From: Synechococcus sp. CC9902
Lineage (GTDB): Bacteria; Cyanobacteriota; Cyanobacteriia; PCC-6307; Cyanobiaceae
Length of the DNA: 64,000 nt
Reading direction: 5' to 3'
Assembly: GCF_000012505.1 (NCBI RefSeq)
Contig: NC_007513.1
Coordinates: forward strand, 62,001 to 126,000
Part shown: positions 52,935-62,734 of the stretch, in pieces
Layout of the letters: every line of letters starts with the position of its first letter
Position numbering within the stretch: the first letter of the stretch is position 1
Notes under the pieces: generated by a model
The model's input: the letters and a program-made list of their open reading frames with translations, nothing else
Database searches by the model: none
What the model was told of the DNA's origin: nothing
Made by a program: the position numbers and the translations under genes

Positions 52935-55082
52935 ATGTACGAAATTCTTTTTGATTGGCCCGACCGTCTTATTAACTATGAGTACAAGGACAGTTTATAT
53001 ATCGCAGCTCGTCACTTGCGTCTTCAACAATTCTTAGAAGCTGAATCTATATTGTTGGCAAGACTCTCTCTTGATTTCGACAACCAGGATATCCATTTTT
53101 TGCTTTCATATTTATATTTACGACTATCTCGCTACGAGTCTTTTTTATATTCACTTTCTGAATTGAAGAGGCTTGATAAACCCGACGGAGCTTATTATTG
53201 TTTTATGTACTCTCAGTATCTTTTGCAGATAGGTGATATCTCTAAATTAGGTGAAAATCTTTCTTGGTTAATTTTAAGATCTAGTCAATTTTGGCCACTG
53301 CAGCTCATCGAAATTTCATATTATCTTAAAATTAATGATTTATCGAATGCTTATAAATTAGTATGCTCTTTATCGCAGCATCCCGCAACAGTTCTTGAAT
53401 CGGTTCGTCTCAAAAGTAGTATCTTGGTCTTGAATGGCCAGTTTAATGATGCACTAGCTCTTCTATCAAATGCATCACTTCGTTTCCCCTCACATCTTCC
53501 TCTTCGAATTCAACTCCTGGATTGTGCTGTACTAGGCCGCTCTCAATTACATACTCTTCCTATATTAAATCAACTTCTGCAAGATTTTTCCTTAACGAAG
53601 GAGTCTCTTGCATCTGTTAGTCAGGTTCGTCTTATCCAGAATAGATCTGCAGAGTCACGCCAACTAATCCTCAAAAATCGTGTATGGAATACAATTACCC
53701 CTAATACTGAATATTATTCAACGAATCTCTATAATTGCTACGATCGCCTGGGTTTAGGTGACTGGCTGCTTCATAGCCCATTCTTTACTGATCCTTCTTC
53801 TTTTACGCAAATACTTGCTGTTAAAGAGAATTTGTGTATGTCAGCAGCAAGTCTTGAACACTATGATTATTCGTCTTCGGTCTCATCTGTTATGCAGGAA
53901 TATTCTAATCGAATCGAGGCTTCTCCTATTAATAAATCTCCAGATTTTGTCAAAGTTAAATCGGTTTGCCGTATTCAAGAACCATTAACTATATTATGGC
54001 TTAGTTCTGATTTTTCGTATCACCCAGTTGGTAGATTTCTTTATGGATATTTTAGTGCACTCTCCTCCCCGATCCATAAGCATATTATTGTTGATTTAAA
54101 TGATCATGGTGTTGAGTCTACTCGTTATTTGTTCGAGCCACTTACTTCTGTTGAATCTATATGTATACCTCGTTTAGATTTGCCTGATCGTGTTTCAGAT
54201 ATTCGAAATTTAAATGCTGATATTGCAGTTGATTTGTCCGGTTGGACATCGGGACACTTTATGCCGGGCTTCCTTTCCAATTTATCTCCTATCCAGGTTA
54301 CCTACTTAGGTTATTTTGCATCTACTTTTAATCCATCAATTGATTATTGGTTAGGGGATTCCCAACTTTTTCCGGATACTATGCAGGAATCCCACACCGA
54401 ATCAATCTGGCGTCTTGGTCGTTGTTTCTTGGCTTGGCAGCCGCCTTCTGCTTTGGTTGAATCATCTTTAGATGTGCCATCATCTCCATTTACTTCATCC
54501 ACTGGCATTCGTTTCGGCAGTTTCAACCACCATCGTAAGTTATCAAATGAAACTCTCCAATTATGGGGAAAAATTATAAATTCAGTACCAGGATCCTCCT
54601 TAGTCTTAAAAATGGGTGAATCTGATGATCCAGGAACCTTTACTTTGTTATCAAAACGTATGCGTCGTGCTGGTCTTGACCCTGAGCGTATCACTTGGAT
54701 TCCACGACCACGCGATACTGTTCAGCATCTAAATCAATACTCTTTGGTTGATGTTGCTCTAGATTGTTTCCCTAATGGTGGTTGTACCACAACTTGTGAG
54801 GCTTTATGGATGGGAGTACCAGTCATCACTTCTACTGGGAACTCGTACGTGAGCCGTATGAGTTCCGCTGTTCTACATGGTGCAAATCTCCCCAACTGGT
54901 GCTTGTCCTCAAAATCCCAGTATTTTGACTTTGCTGTTCTTCAAGCCGAAAATTTAAGCTGGTTACGTGCCAATCGGCATTATTGGAGACAGAAGCTGAT
55001 TAACAGTCCACTTGGTAATGCTTCAGATCTCATGACTCATATCGAATTAGCCTTTTCAAAAATGGTCAAGGCTTCTAGATAA
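52935..55082 (+). CDS. TPR-GT41 (O-GlcNAc-transferase/SPINDLY-like) glycosyltransferase
   Basis: 715 residues from MYEILFDWPDRL. The first 300 or so are helical repeats of TPR type. The catalytic GT41 part has LWLSSDFSYHPVGRFLYG at about 357-374, IAVDLSGWTSGHFMPGF, QVTYLGYFASTFNPSIDYWL, IRFGSFNHHRKLS, then VDVALDCFPNGGCTTTCEALWMGVPVIT, all hallmarks of OGT-like enzymes that attach a sugar to Ser/Thr (or Asn) of proteins in the cytoplasm. It is the obvious candidate to glycosylate the Ser/Thr-rich repeat protein immediately upstream. A GTG at 52902 inside the terminator stem is an alternative start. The 3' end overlaps the convergent paralogue by 46 bases. Confidence 0.85.
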   Translation: MYEILFDWPDRLINYEYKDSLYIAARHLRLQQFLEAESILLARLSLDFDNQDIHFLLSYLYLRLSRYESFLYSLSELKRLDKPDGAYYCFMYSQYLLQIGDISKLGENLSWLILRSSQFWPLQLIEISYYLKINDLSNAYKLVCSLSQHPATVLESVRLKSSILVLNGQFNDALALLSNASLRFPSHLPLRIQLLDCAVLGRSQLHTLPILNQLLQDFSLTKESLASVSQVRLIQNRSAESRQLILKNRVWNTITPNTEYYSTNLYNCYDRLGLGDWLLHSPFFTDPSSFTQILAVKENLCMSAASLEHYDYSSSVSSVMQEYSNRIEASPINKSPDFVKVKSVCRIQEPLTILWLSSDFSYHPVGRFLYGYFSALSSPIHKHIIVDLNDHGVESTRYLFEPLTSVESICIPRLDLPDRVSDIRNLNADIAVDLSGWTSGHFMPGFLSNLSPIQVTYLGYFASTFNPSIDYWLGDSQLFPDTMQESHTESIWRLGRCFLAWQPPSALVESSLDVPSSPFTSSTGIRFGSFNHHRKLSNETLQLWGKIINSVPGSSLVLKMGESDDPGTFTLLSKRMRRAGLDPERITWIPRPRDTVQHLNQYSLVDVALDCFPNGGCTTTCEALWMGVPVITSTGNSYVSRMSSAVLHGANLPNWCLSSKSQYFDFAVLQAENLSWLRANRHYWRQKLINSPLGNASDLMTHIELAFSKMVKASR

Positions 55083-57211
55083 GCCTCCTCAAGTTGTTTT
55101 GATAGTCTTTTCTGGTTTGTTAGATCTGTTTTACTAAGTTTGGCTTTTAGTTGAATCCTTTTTTTCTCATCTCTTTTACCCTCTTTTCTTAATTTTACGC
55201 TTATATTTATATATTCTGTTTCGTTATTCCCAATCCACTCTTCACAACGTCCGTATTTTAAAATACTCGAACTTAGTCTTCCAACCATCCCTTCACCTTT
55301 CAAAGTTATTACCGGAACTCCCATCTCCAGTGCTTCACATGTGGTGGTTGCACCTCCATAAGGTATAGGATCTAGTGCTACATCTATTTCGTTATACTTT
55401 TCTTGATGCTTTATTTTGTCTGTTATATAAGGCATTAGTATAACTCTTTTTTTTGATATTCCATTTTTATTTAGCAAATTTATGATTCTTTCTTGTTCTT
55501 CTGTTTCACTGAAACTTATGCTTTTTAGTGCAATCTCAGATTCTGGATTTTCTTTCATCACCTTCGCGAATAGCCTGATTGTTTCGTATGTTAGTTTTCT
55601 CGAGTGATTGAAGCATCCAAATCTAAATTTCCTATTTAATGGCGTGTTTTTGATTACCGCCTCTGTCTTTAGTTCCATTGCCATATATCCATCTCTTATT
55701 TTGTATAGCTTGTGCACATCTCTTTGTGTCTTGTTTAACGATTCAAAAAGTATATCGTCACCTATCCAACCATCGATAGATTTTAGATACGTAGGTGCAA
55801 AATAGCCTAAATAACTCAATTGAATTTTTCCTGGTTTCTCTATTAATATCCCTAATCTGTTTTCTGCAGTGTATCCTCCTAATTCAATTAAAACATCTAT
55901 TCCATGATTTGCAATTTTCCTTGCTGCTTCTTGGTCTGATAAATTGTTGACATCTATCCATCCATTGCACATTTCTTTTATTTCTCTATTATTTGCATCT
56001 TTTCTTGAACCACAGTCTATACCAATTACTTTTACTCTTTTTCTATCATGTTCTTTTATTATTGGTTTTATGAATCTTCCTACAGGATGATCGCAGAAAT
56101 CTGCTGACATATATCCTACATTTATCCTTTCTTTATCTTTATCCTCTATCCTGTCACCCCACAAGGGTCCTATTCTCTTTTTGATTTTTATACTTTCCCA
56201 ATCTTCTGCCATACACTTGAGTTTTTCGCTGTCAATTATTTGATACCCTTCTCCTATAAACTGTAAGTTATACAAATTTTGCTCCGATATCTTTTTTTCT
56301 CCTTCTATTTCTTCTCGCATTACTTTAATTGCTAACTCTGGGTTCCCTGTTTCTGCTAAACATTGACTCATTGCATGTCTTAGATTGTCATTAGATGGAT
56401 TAATCGACAATCCTTTCTTTGATATCTGTAATGCTTCTATATTTCGCTTTAACTTTCTTTTGCAAGCGCACCAATTTAGCCAGTATATTGGTTGAAGTGG
56501 ATCAATTCTGCATAATTCTGCATAGTCTATTGCTGCTTCGTATATTTTTTCTTCTTTTAGTTTTAAATATGCTATTGCTCCCTTTATTGCTAATTCCTCC
56601 TTTAGATTACATTCCGTTTTTTCTACTTCCTTATTTGCCTCCTTAAATCTTCCTTTCTCGCTTAGTATTGTAATTATATTTGCGGTTGGTCTTGGGTCCT
56701 TGTTATTTATTTCTTTTGCTGTTCTAAAACTAACTAATGCTTCATCTATTTCACCATTGCTGTTATAGGCTCTACCTAGTTCAATCCATGTATTTGCTTT
56801 TGCATCCTTTTGTGATGTGAGTTCTTTTAGTAATTCTATTGCTTCAACTTTTTTCTCCATTGCTTGGTATAGCCTTGCCTTAGCTTCTGTTAACCTGATA
56901 TCATTGCTATATATCTCTGAAGTCTCTATTAGCCATTTATTTGCTTCTTTCAAACTATTAATTTCTATTGCTGCATTTACTGCATTTAAGCAGATATTAG
57001 GTGTTATCTCGACTCTTCCCCACCATGTCTTATACAACTTCATCGCTTCTTTTATTCTCCCTTGACTTCTTAGTAATGCCCCAAGATTTGCTATATCTTC
57101 CTCCTGAGCTCTCTCTTCTATAAGTTCCAAATAAATTTTTTCTGCCTTTATTAATTCGTTTTTCCTATGGTGCGTCCATCCCCTCTCTCTCTTTTGAATT
57201 CTATCTTCCAT
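55037..57211 (-). CDS. TPR-GT41 (O-GlcNAc-transferase-like) glycosyltransferase
   Basis: 724 residues. TPR repeats to about residue 340 (WIELGRAYNSNGEIDEALVSF and similar). GT41 motifs: VGYMSADFCDHPVGRFIK, DVLIELGGYTAENRLGI, QLSYLGYFAPTYLKSIDGWI, FRFGCFNHSRKLTYETI and EIDVALDPIPYGGATTTCEALEMGVPVIT. Same family as the convergent gene, yet Lys/Glu/Ile/Asn-rich instead of Ser/Leu-rich. Its ATG (minus strand, 57211) and the ATG of the divergent gene (57210) share two bases. A second protein O-glycosyltransferase with different acceptor or donor choice is the likeliest role. Confidence 0.85.
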   Translation of the reverse strand: MEDRIQKRERGWTHHRKNELIKAEKIYLELIEERAQEEDIANLGALLRSQGRIKEAMKLYKTWWGRVEITPNICLNAVNAAIEINSLKEANKWLIETSEIYSNDIRLTEAKARLYQAMEKKVEAIELLKELTSQKDAKANTWIELGRAYNSNGEIDEALVSFRTAKEINNKDPRPTANIITILSEKGRFKEANKEVEKTECNLKEELAIKGAIAYLKLKEEKIYEAAIDYAELCRIDPLQPIYWLNWCACKRKLKRNIEALQISKKGLSINPSNDNLRHAMSQCLAETGNPELAIKVMREEIEGEKKISEQNLYNLQFIGEGYQIIDSEKLKCMAEDWESIKIKKRIGPLWGDRIEDKDKERINVGYMSADFCDHPVGRFIKPIIKEHDRKRVKVIGIDCGSRKDANNREIKEMCNGWIDVNNLSDQEAARKIANHGIDVLIELGGYTAENRLGILIEKPGKIQLSYLGYFAPTYLKSIDGWIGDDILFESLNKTQRDVHKLYKIRDGYMAMELKTEAVIKNTPLNRKFRFGCFNHSRKLTYETIRLFAKVMKENPESEIALKSISFSETEEQERIINLLNKNGISKKRVILMPYITDKIKHQEKYNEIDVALDPIPYGGATTTCEALEMGVPVITLKGEGMVGRLSSSILKYGRCEEWIGNNETEYINISVKLRKEGKRDEKKRIQLKAKLSKTDLTNQKRLSKQLEEAYLEALTIFEKANSI

Positions 57212-58949
57212 GACCTTTTCTAATTTTCAAAATTCTAAGACCAATGTGCGCCCTTTGATCTTTGAAGCCGAAAAAACTACAGATCCTGAACGTTTAGTTT
57301 CTTTGTTATCTCAGGTCTCTCTTAAATCAGAGCCAGTATACCGTTTTGTAGAAGCCCTTTTACTTTGGAAGCTGAATTATCTTGACGAATTATGTAATCT
57401 TTTGTCAACACTCCCTACATCCTTCCACTCAGATCCTCAGTACTGGATTTTTCTTGGTATGTACGAAAATGCGCAATCTAAAGGTTCTTCTAGATCTCTC
57501 TTTGCATATCAGAAAGCACTTTTACTTTCCCCTGGTAGAGCAGATATACATTTCAACTTAGCTAACTCATATTCGAGCTTTGAATCTTCTAAAGCACTTC
57601 ATCACTATCTAGTTAGTTTGTCTATTGATTCACTTCAGAGCAATGTTTGGCATAATCTTGGTAATCTTCTTCGTGACGCTAAGTTCTTTTCTTGTTCGCT
57701 TACAGCTTTCAAGAATGCTCACTTCCTTTCCCCCTATGATGTAGATATTCTTTGTAATTTTGCGCTTTCACTTATTTTGAATGGTTCCTATAAGTCTGCT
57801 GAACTCACGTTAGTGCATTGCCTTACCCTTAATCCAAATCACTTTCAAAGTCATTTAAATCTTGGCTTTTTGTTTATTAAGCTTCGTCGCATTAATGAAG
57901 CAATTATAAATCTTCAAGAAGCTCTTCGCTTAGAGGGTTGTTCTCTTTGTGCTGATTTAAAATTTAATTTATCGCTATGTCATCTTCTTCTTTGTAATTA
58001 TGTTATCGGTTGGGATCTTTATGAGAATCGTTTATATACCTCCATGGTGCCTTTATCATTACACCCAAGTCATGGACCGTTGATTGAATCACTAGATCAA
58101 CTGTCAACTAATTCTTCTCCACCACTTCTTATTTGGTCCGAACAAGGCCTCGGTGATTGTATCCAGTTTTGTAGATACCTTTTGCTACTTGATGCGTTGT
58201 TTATTGATTATGACTTCTTGTGCCCACTTCCTTTAATAGCACTTATCAAAAACTGGCTTAACCCCAAAGGTAATGTTCTTGAGTTGGAAACATTCATGTT
58301 TTCATCTGATCGTTTACATTGCCCTCTTCTTTCTCTGCCTAGTCTCTTTTCTACAACACTTGATTCTATACCTTCCACATTGCCTTATTTCAGTACGCCT
58401 AAGAACATCCCTGGCCATTTAATTGCAGGAGATTCATTAGGGGGCTTGTCTGTTGGTATCGTCTGGTCAACAAGTCCTTCGAATCCAATTATGTATAAGA
58501 ATAAAAGCATTCCGCTTAAACTTCTTATGCCACATTTAGTTAAGTTGATGGATCTTGATCTTGTTAATTTGCATACTCTTCAGGTTGGTCCCGATGCGTC
58601 ACAGGTTAATCCATGGCTTCATCACCCCCGTCTGATAGATTGGTCCTCTAAACTTTCAAATTTCTCTGACACAGCGTTTGTGATTAGTCAATTCGATCTC
58701 GTCATATCAGTTGATACAGCTGTTGCTCACCTTTCAGCTGCTCTTAATATACCTACTTGGTGTTTGCTTTCTCATGACGCTGATTTTCGTTGGCTTATCG
58801 ATCGATCTGATTCTCCTTGGTATCCAGGTGTTATGAGATTATTTCGTCAAGACACCCTTGATGATTGGTCTAGTGTTGTTAAATCTGTTAATACTGTTTT
58901 TGATGATTTATTCTTGCTTGATATTAGTTCTGTTTCCTCATCTATTTGA
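57210..58949 (+). CDS. TPR protein with GT9-like glycosyltransferase domain
   Basis: 579 residues. TPR-like repeats fill about residues 60-270 (DIHFNLANSYSSFESSKALHHYL; VWHNLGNLLRDAKFFSCSLTAFKNAH; SHLNLGFLFIKLRRINEAI). The C-terminal half has PPLLIWSEQGLGDCIQFCRYL at about 309-329, VGIVWSTSPSNPIMYKNK and VISQFDLVISVDTAVAHLSAALNIPTWCLLS, the GT9-like donor-site pattern. Same architecture as the minus-strand protein at 41562-42782. The start is the ATG overlapping the divergent GT41 start; a GTG at 57246 is possible. Followed after about 20 bases by the secretion operon. Confidence 0.72.
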   Translation: MTFSNFQNSKTNVRPLIFEAEKTTDPERLVSLLSQVSLKSEPVYRFVEALLLWKLNYLDELCNLLSTLPTSFHSDPQYWIFLGMYENAQSKGSSRSLFAYQKALLLSPGRADIHFNLANSYSSFESSKALHHYLVSLSIDSLQSNVWHNLGNLLRDAKFFSCSLTAFKNAHFLSPYDVDILCNFALSLILNGSYKSAELTLVHCLTLNPNHFQSHLNLGFLFIKLRRINEAIINLQEALRLEGCSLCADLKFNLSLCHLLLCNYVIGWDLYENRLYTSMVPLSLHPSHGPLIESLDQLSTNSSPPLLIWSEQGLGDCIQFCRYLLLLDALFIDYDFLCPLPLIALIKNWLNPKGNVLELETFMFSSDRLHCPLLSLPSLFSTTLDSIPSTLPYFSTPKNIPGHLIAGDSLGGLSVGIVWSTSPSNPIMYKNKSIPLKLLMPHLVKLMDLDLVNLHTLQVGPDASQVNPWLHHPRLIDWSSKLSNFSDTAFVISQFDLVISVDTAVAHLSAALNIPTWCLLSHDADFRWLIDRSDSPWYPGVMRLFRQDTLDDWSSVVKSVNTVFDDLFLLDISSVSSSI

Positions 58950-58970
58950 TACCTTCTTGTCTTGACTTTT

Positions 58971-59711
58971 ATGCATTCCAATCAAGTACATTTGTTTTCT
59001 GACGGTATTGATTCTGCCATTGAGTGTCAGAATCTTGTCCGCCGTATGCAAATTTTTCCCAAGCTTGTTCGGTTTCAGCAAGAAGAGTTAATTGCTTCGC
59101 AAATGAATATTGGTAGAGACTTTCTTGATCAAGAGCGACAAAAACGCCTTAACAACTTGTCCTTAGATGATTTCTTGCGAAGTAGTCATCTGAAGGAAGA
59201 TGACCTGGATATTTGTTTCGCGCGGGAAGAGGCCTTGCTTCGTTTTGCCGAGAAACAGTTCGGTCCAGGTCTTGAGGAAGTCTTTCTGTCTTCCAAGGGC
59301 GCTCACGATCAAGTTATTTATTCCATTTTGAGGGTACGTGATGCCGGCTTGGCTCAGGAACTTTGGATCCGTCTCGAAGAGAATGAAGGCCCTTTTACGG
59401 AACTTGCCGCCTCTTTTGGTGAGGGTCCTGAGGCTTCGCATAAAGGTTTAATGGGTCCTACTGCCATGGGCAGTATTTATCCACAAGAGCTTGCTCAATT
59501 GCTTAGATCTTTACGTCCTGGTGAGATTCATCCGCCTCGTCAACTTGGTGAGTGGCTAATCCTTATTCGGTTAGAAGTGCTTACCCCTGCTAGATTCGAC
59601 AAACAAATGCGTACATTTTTACTTCATAAGCAACTCGACACCTTTTTAGATGCCAGGGTAAAGCGTATTATGTCCGGTGAGACTGTCGACGAGCTCAATT
59701 TCGATTTTTAG
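58971..59711 (+). CDS. PpiC-type (parvulin) peptidyl-prolyl isomerase
   Basis: 246 residues. A helical N-terminal region (about 1-95, LSLDDFLRSSHLKEDDLD) is of the SurA/PrsA-like chaperone kind, and residues 95-205 are the parvulin domain: YSILRVRDAGLAQELWIRLEE, FTELAASFGEGPEASHKGLMGP and LRPGEIHPPRQLGEWLILIRLE. No signal peptide, so it is cytoplasmic and could keep the secretion substrate unfolded or assist its delivery. It precedes the ABC transporter by 2 bases and belongs to the same operon, an arrangement repeatedly seen in cyanobacterial type I secretion loci. I used the ATG at 58971 rather than the TTG at 58962. Confidence 0.82.
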   Translation: MHSNQVHLFSDGIDSAIECQNLVRRMQIFPKLVRFQQEELIASQMNIGRDFLDQERQKRLNNLSLDDFLRSSHLKEDDLDICFAREEALLRFAEKQFGPGLEEVFLSSKGAHDQVIYSILRVRDAGLAQELWIRLEENEGPFTELAASFGEGPEASHKGLMGPTAMGSIYPQELAQLLRSLRPGEIHPPRQLGEWLILIRLEVLTPARFDKQMRTFLLHKQLDTFLDARVKRIMSGETVDELNFDF

Positions 59712-59713
59712 TT

Positions 59714-62700
59714 ATGTCTAGTACCTCAGAAACACTCTCCGCTCTTCTTTCGCGCTTTTCTGCCTTCCAAGATATTGATGATGCAGACTTACAGTGGTTA
59801 GCAACTCATTCTAAGCCCTTTCATTGCAGTGTTGGTCAAGCTCTTTTATTCAGTGATCGCTTGCCAGAATATTGTTATTGCATCCTTGAGGGGCGTGGAC
59901 GTGTTCTACATCATGATCCTGCTTTACGTCGTCCCGTTACTCTTGCCTATGCACAACCTGGCGATCTTATCGGGTGGGCAGGTTTAGTTCGACGCAGCCC
60001 TTGTGAATGGATAACAGCCGCTATGCCACTTAAGCTTGTCGGTTTTCCTGCTGATATTTTTTATCAACTAGAGCTGCGTAGTGAACCTTTCAGAAATTGG
60101 TTAGATACTAATAATTCTCCTGCAGAGTTGATGACTGTCCTGTCTCATTCTCTCCGTTCGAGACCTTTGGCAGAACCTAACGAACGAGAGGTTTTACGTA
60201 GACTTCTTCCTTCTATGAAGTTGCATCCTGCAAGATCTTTGCGCTCCATAGCAGATTTTTCTGCTGAAGATACCTTATTACTGTGGAACTCAAAGCCACC
60301 CGGTTTCACCGTTCCTGTCGGACAACCTATAGATTCCGAAATATTAGATTCTATCCCTTCTGGTTTTCCTCTTCGTTTAATATCAGTTGATAAATCTTGT
60401 TGGTCACGTGAACTCTACCCTCCTTTAAAAGCTCCTCCTGATTCCGATATATCCCCCGCTAGTGACTTGTGGGGTAATGATCGTTATTCTGAGCTGCTGG
60501 TTCCAGACCCTCAAGGTAGCAAAGAATCACTTCCTGAAATAAACGCTACTCCATTATCAAATAAAAGTTCAAAATTCTTCTGGCGCGGACGCCAAATACC
60601 AGTTGTTACTGGTGTTGGTCCTATTGAGCAGACCATGGCATGTCTCGAGATGTTGTCTTTATTTCACAATGTTCCCTTCCGTCGGGATGTCATTGAGCGT
60701 GCTTGTAAGGGTTCCTTGAAAGGTGATAAGCCATCACTGGAGCTTACTGGTGATCTCTCTACCGTAATGGGTTTTGTCGGGACGATTAGTGATATTCCCA
60801 CTGCTCAACTTCCTCGTCTTTCTTTTCCATGTTTTGCATTGCTTGATAAGCAATTAATTATGATTCATGATATCTCTCGTGATATCGTCCAAGCTGTAAT
60901 TCCTGAGTATGGCCGTGTTGTTTTTCCATTAATTGAGTTATTGGAAAATAATCCTGGAGTTAGAGTATTGTCTTTGTCTCCAGGTCGCGATTCACAGCAA
61001 AAAAAGCTTACTTTCAAATGGTTTGTCCCTCAACTTAAGAAGTACCGTCGCAGTTTGCTTGAGGTATTAGCAGCTTCTCTTGTTTTACAACTCCTCAATC
61101 TTGCTCAGCCTCTTGTTATGCAACAGATTTTCGACAAAGTAATTGTTCAGCAGAATCTTGATACTCTTTATACTTTAGGCTTTGTTTTACTTGGCGTAAG
61201 TCTTTTCCAAGGCCTCATTGGTGCTGTGCGTACTTATCTTTTTGCTGACACTACTAATCGCATAGATATAGCACTTGGTGCTCAAGTTATACAGCATTTA
61301 CTTCGTTTGCCATTGCGATATTTCGATAAGCGTCCTGTTGGTGAGTTGCAGACCCGTATTGCAGAATTAGGTAATATTCGCGGTTTCCTAACTGGTAGTT
61401 TGCTAACACTTGCCTTGGATTCAGTTTTTTCTGTTATCTATATTGCCGTAATGATCGTGTACTCCGGAGTTTTAACTGCTGTAACTCTAGGTGTTGTTCC
61501 TTTATTTCTTGGCCTCACCATTGTTGCTTCGCCCATTATTCGTGGTCAACTTAGAAAAGCAGCAGAAAAAAATGCTGTTACTCAAAGTTATCTCATCGAG
61601 TCCTTGAATGGTGTTCAGACCATTAAAGCTCAGAATGCAGAGAATAACGTTAGATGGCAGTGGCAACGACGGTATTCCGGTTATATGAGTGAATCCTTTC
61701 GAACTTTAATGATCGGTGTCTCCACTGGCACAATCGGAAGTTTTCTTAATCAGTTGACTGGTCTTCTTACATTGTGGGTTGGTGCCTATCTTGTCATTAA
61801 GGGTCAATTAACTATTGGTCAGTTAATTGCTTTCCGCATTATTTCCGGATACGTTGTTGGACCTCTTCTCAATCTCGCTACAAGTTGGCAAAGTTTCCAG
61901 GGAGTCGCACTTTCCATGGAGCGCTTGAGCGATGTTATTGATACTGAATCTGAGGGTGGCGAAGTTGACTTGGATTTACTTCCACTACCTCCTGTTGCTG
62001 GTGAAGTGGTTTTTCAAGACGTGGACTTTAGGTTTAATGATCTCGCACCATTAGTTATTAATCGGGTATCTTTCTCCGTAACTGCTGGCTCTTTTGTCGG
62101 AATCGTTGGTCGAAGTGGTAGTGGTAAAAGTACGATCATGAAATTATTACCCCGCTTATATGAAACTGTTAGTGGTAGAATTTTAATAGATGGTTATGAT
62201 ATCTCGAAACTTCAGCTTGGTTCTATTCGTCGACAGATTGGAATTGTTCCTCAGGAAAGTCTATTATTTGAGGGATCTATTCGTGACAACATAGCACTCA
62301 CTACGCCTGAGGCGACTCCTGAAGAGATTGTTGCAGCTGCCAAAATTGCATGTGCACATGACTTCATTATGGAACAGCCTGATGGGTATGCTTCTCGTGT
62401 AGGTGAACGAGGCGCTGGCTTATCTGGAGGTCAAAGACAACGCATTGCTATCGCCCGTGCAGTCTTACAAGCTCCCTCTTTACTAATACTTGATGAAGCC
62501 ACAAGTGCTCTTGATTATTTAACCGAACGTCAGGTTTGCGTTAACCTTAAAAGGCATTTTGAAGGTTCTACTGTTTTCTTTATCACTCATCGTCTTTCTA
62601 CCATTCGCTCATCAGATGTTATTATTATGCTCGAATCGGGTCGTTTAGTTGAGCGTGGTACTCATGATGAGTTAATTAAGATGGAAGGTCGTTATTTCGC

Positions 62701-62734
62701 GCTTTATTCACAACAGGAGTCTGATCTTGACTGA
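59714..62734 (+). CDS. Type I secretion ABC transporter with cNMP-like and C39-like domains
   Basis: 1006 residues. Residues 15-130 form a cyclic-nucleotide-binding-type domain (FHCSVGQALLFSDRLPEYCYCILEGRGRV; YAQPGDLIGWAGL). Residues 290-430 are a C39-like peptidase domain without the catalytic cysteine (GVGPIEQTMACLEML, with Gln/Thr at the D-C-G position), so it probably binds rather than cleaves the substrate, as in HlyB. Six transmembrane helices follow (about 445-740). The ATPase has Walker A GRSGSGKST 799-807, LSGGQ 903-907, DEATSALD 927-934 and H-loop near 959. Cargo is probably the RTX-like protein. The architecture resembles HetC-type transporters. Confidence 0.92.
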   Translation: MSSTSETLSALLSRFSAFQDIDDADLQWLATHSKPFHCSVGQALLFSDRLPEYCYCILEGRGRVLHHDPALRRPVTLAYAQPGDLIGWAGLVRRSPCEWITAAMPLKLVGFPADIFYQLELRSEPFRNWLDTNNSPAELMTVLSHSLRSRPLAEPNEREVLRRLLPSMKLHPARSLRSIADFSAEDTLLLWNSKPPGFTVPVGQPIDSEILDSIPSGFPLRLISVDKSCWSRELYPPLKAPPDSDISPASDLWGNDRYSELLVPDPQGSKESLPEINATPLSNKSSKFFWRGRQIPVVTGVGPIEQTMACLEMLSLFHNVPFRRDVIERACKGSLKGDKPSLELTGDLSTVMGFVGTISDIPTAQLPRLSFPCFALLDKQLIMIHDISRDIVQAVIPEYGRVVFPLIELLENNPGVRVLSLSPGRDSQQKKLTFKWFVPQLKKYRRSLLEVLAASLVLQLLNLAQPLVMQQIFDKVIVQQNLDTLYTLGFVLLGVSLFQGLIGAVRTYLFADTTNRIDIALGAQVIQHLLRLPLRYFDKRPVGELQTRIAELGNIRGFLTGSLLTLALDSVFSVIYIAVMIVYSGVLTAVTLGVVPLFLGLTIVASPIIRGQLRKAAEKNAVTQSYLIESLNGVQTIKAQNAENNVRWQWQRRYSGYMSESFRTLMIGVSTGTIGSFLNQLTGLLTLWVGAYLVIKGQLTIGQLIAFRIISGYVVGPLLNLATSWQSFQGVALSMERLSDVIDTESEGGEVDLDLLPLPPVAGEVVFQDVDFRFNDLAPLVINRVSFSVTAGSFVGIVGRSGSGKSTIMKLLPRLYETVSGRILIDGYDISKLQLGSIRRQIGIVPQESLLFEGSIRDNIALTTPEATPEEIVAAAKIACAHDFIMEQPDGYASRVGERGAGLSGGQRQRIAIARAVLQAPSLLILDEATSALDYLTERQVCVNLKRHFEGSTVFFITHRLSTIRSSDVIIMLESGRLVERGTHDELIKMEGRYFALYSQQESDLD

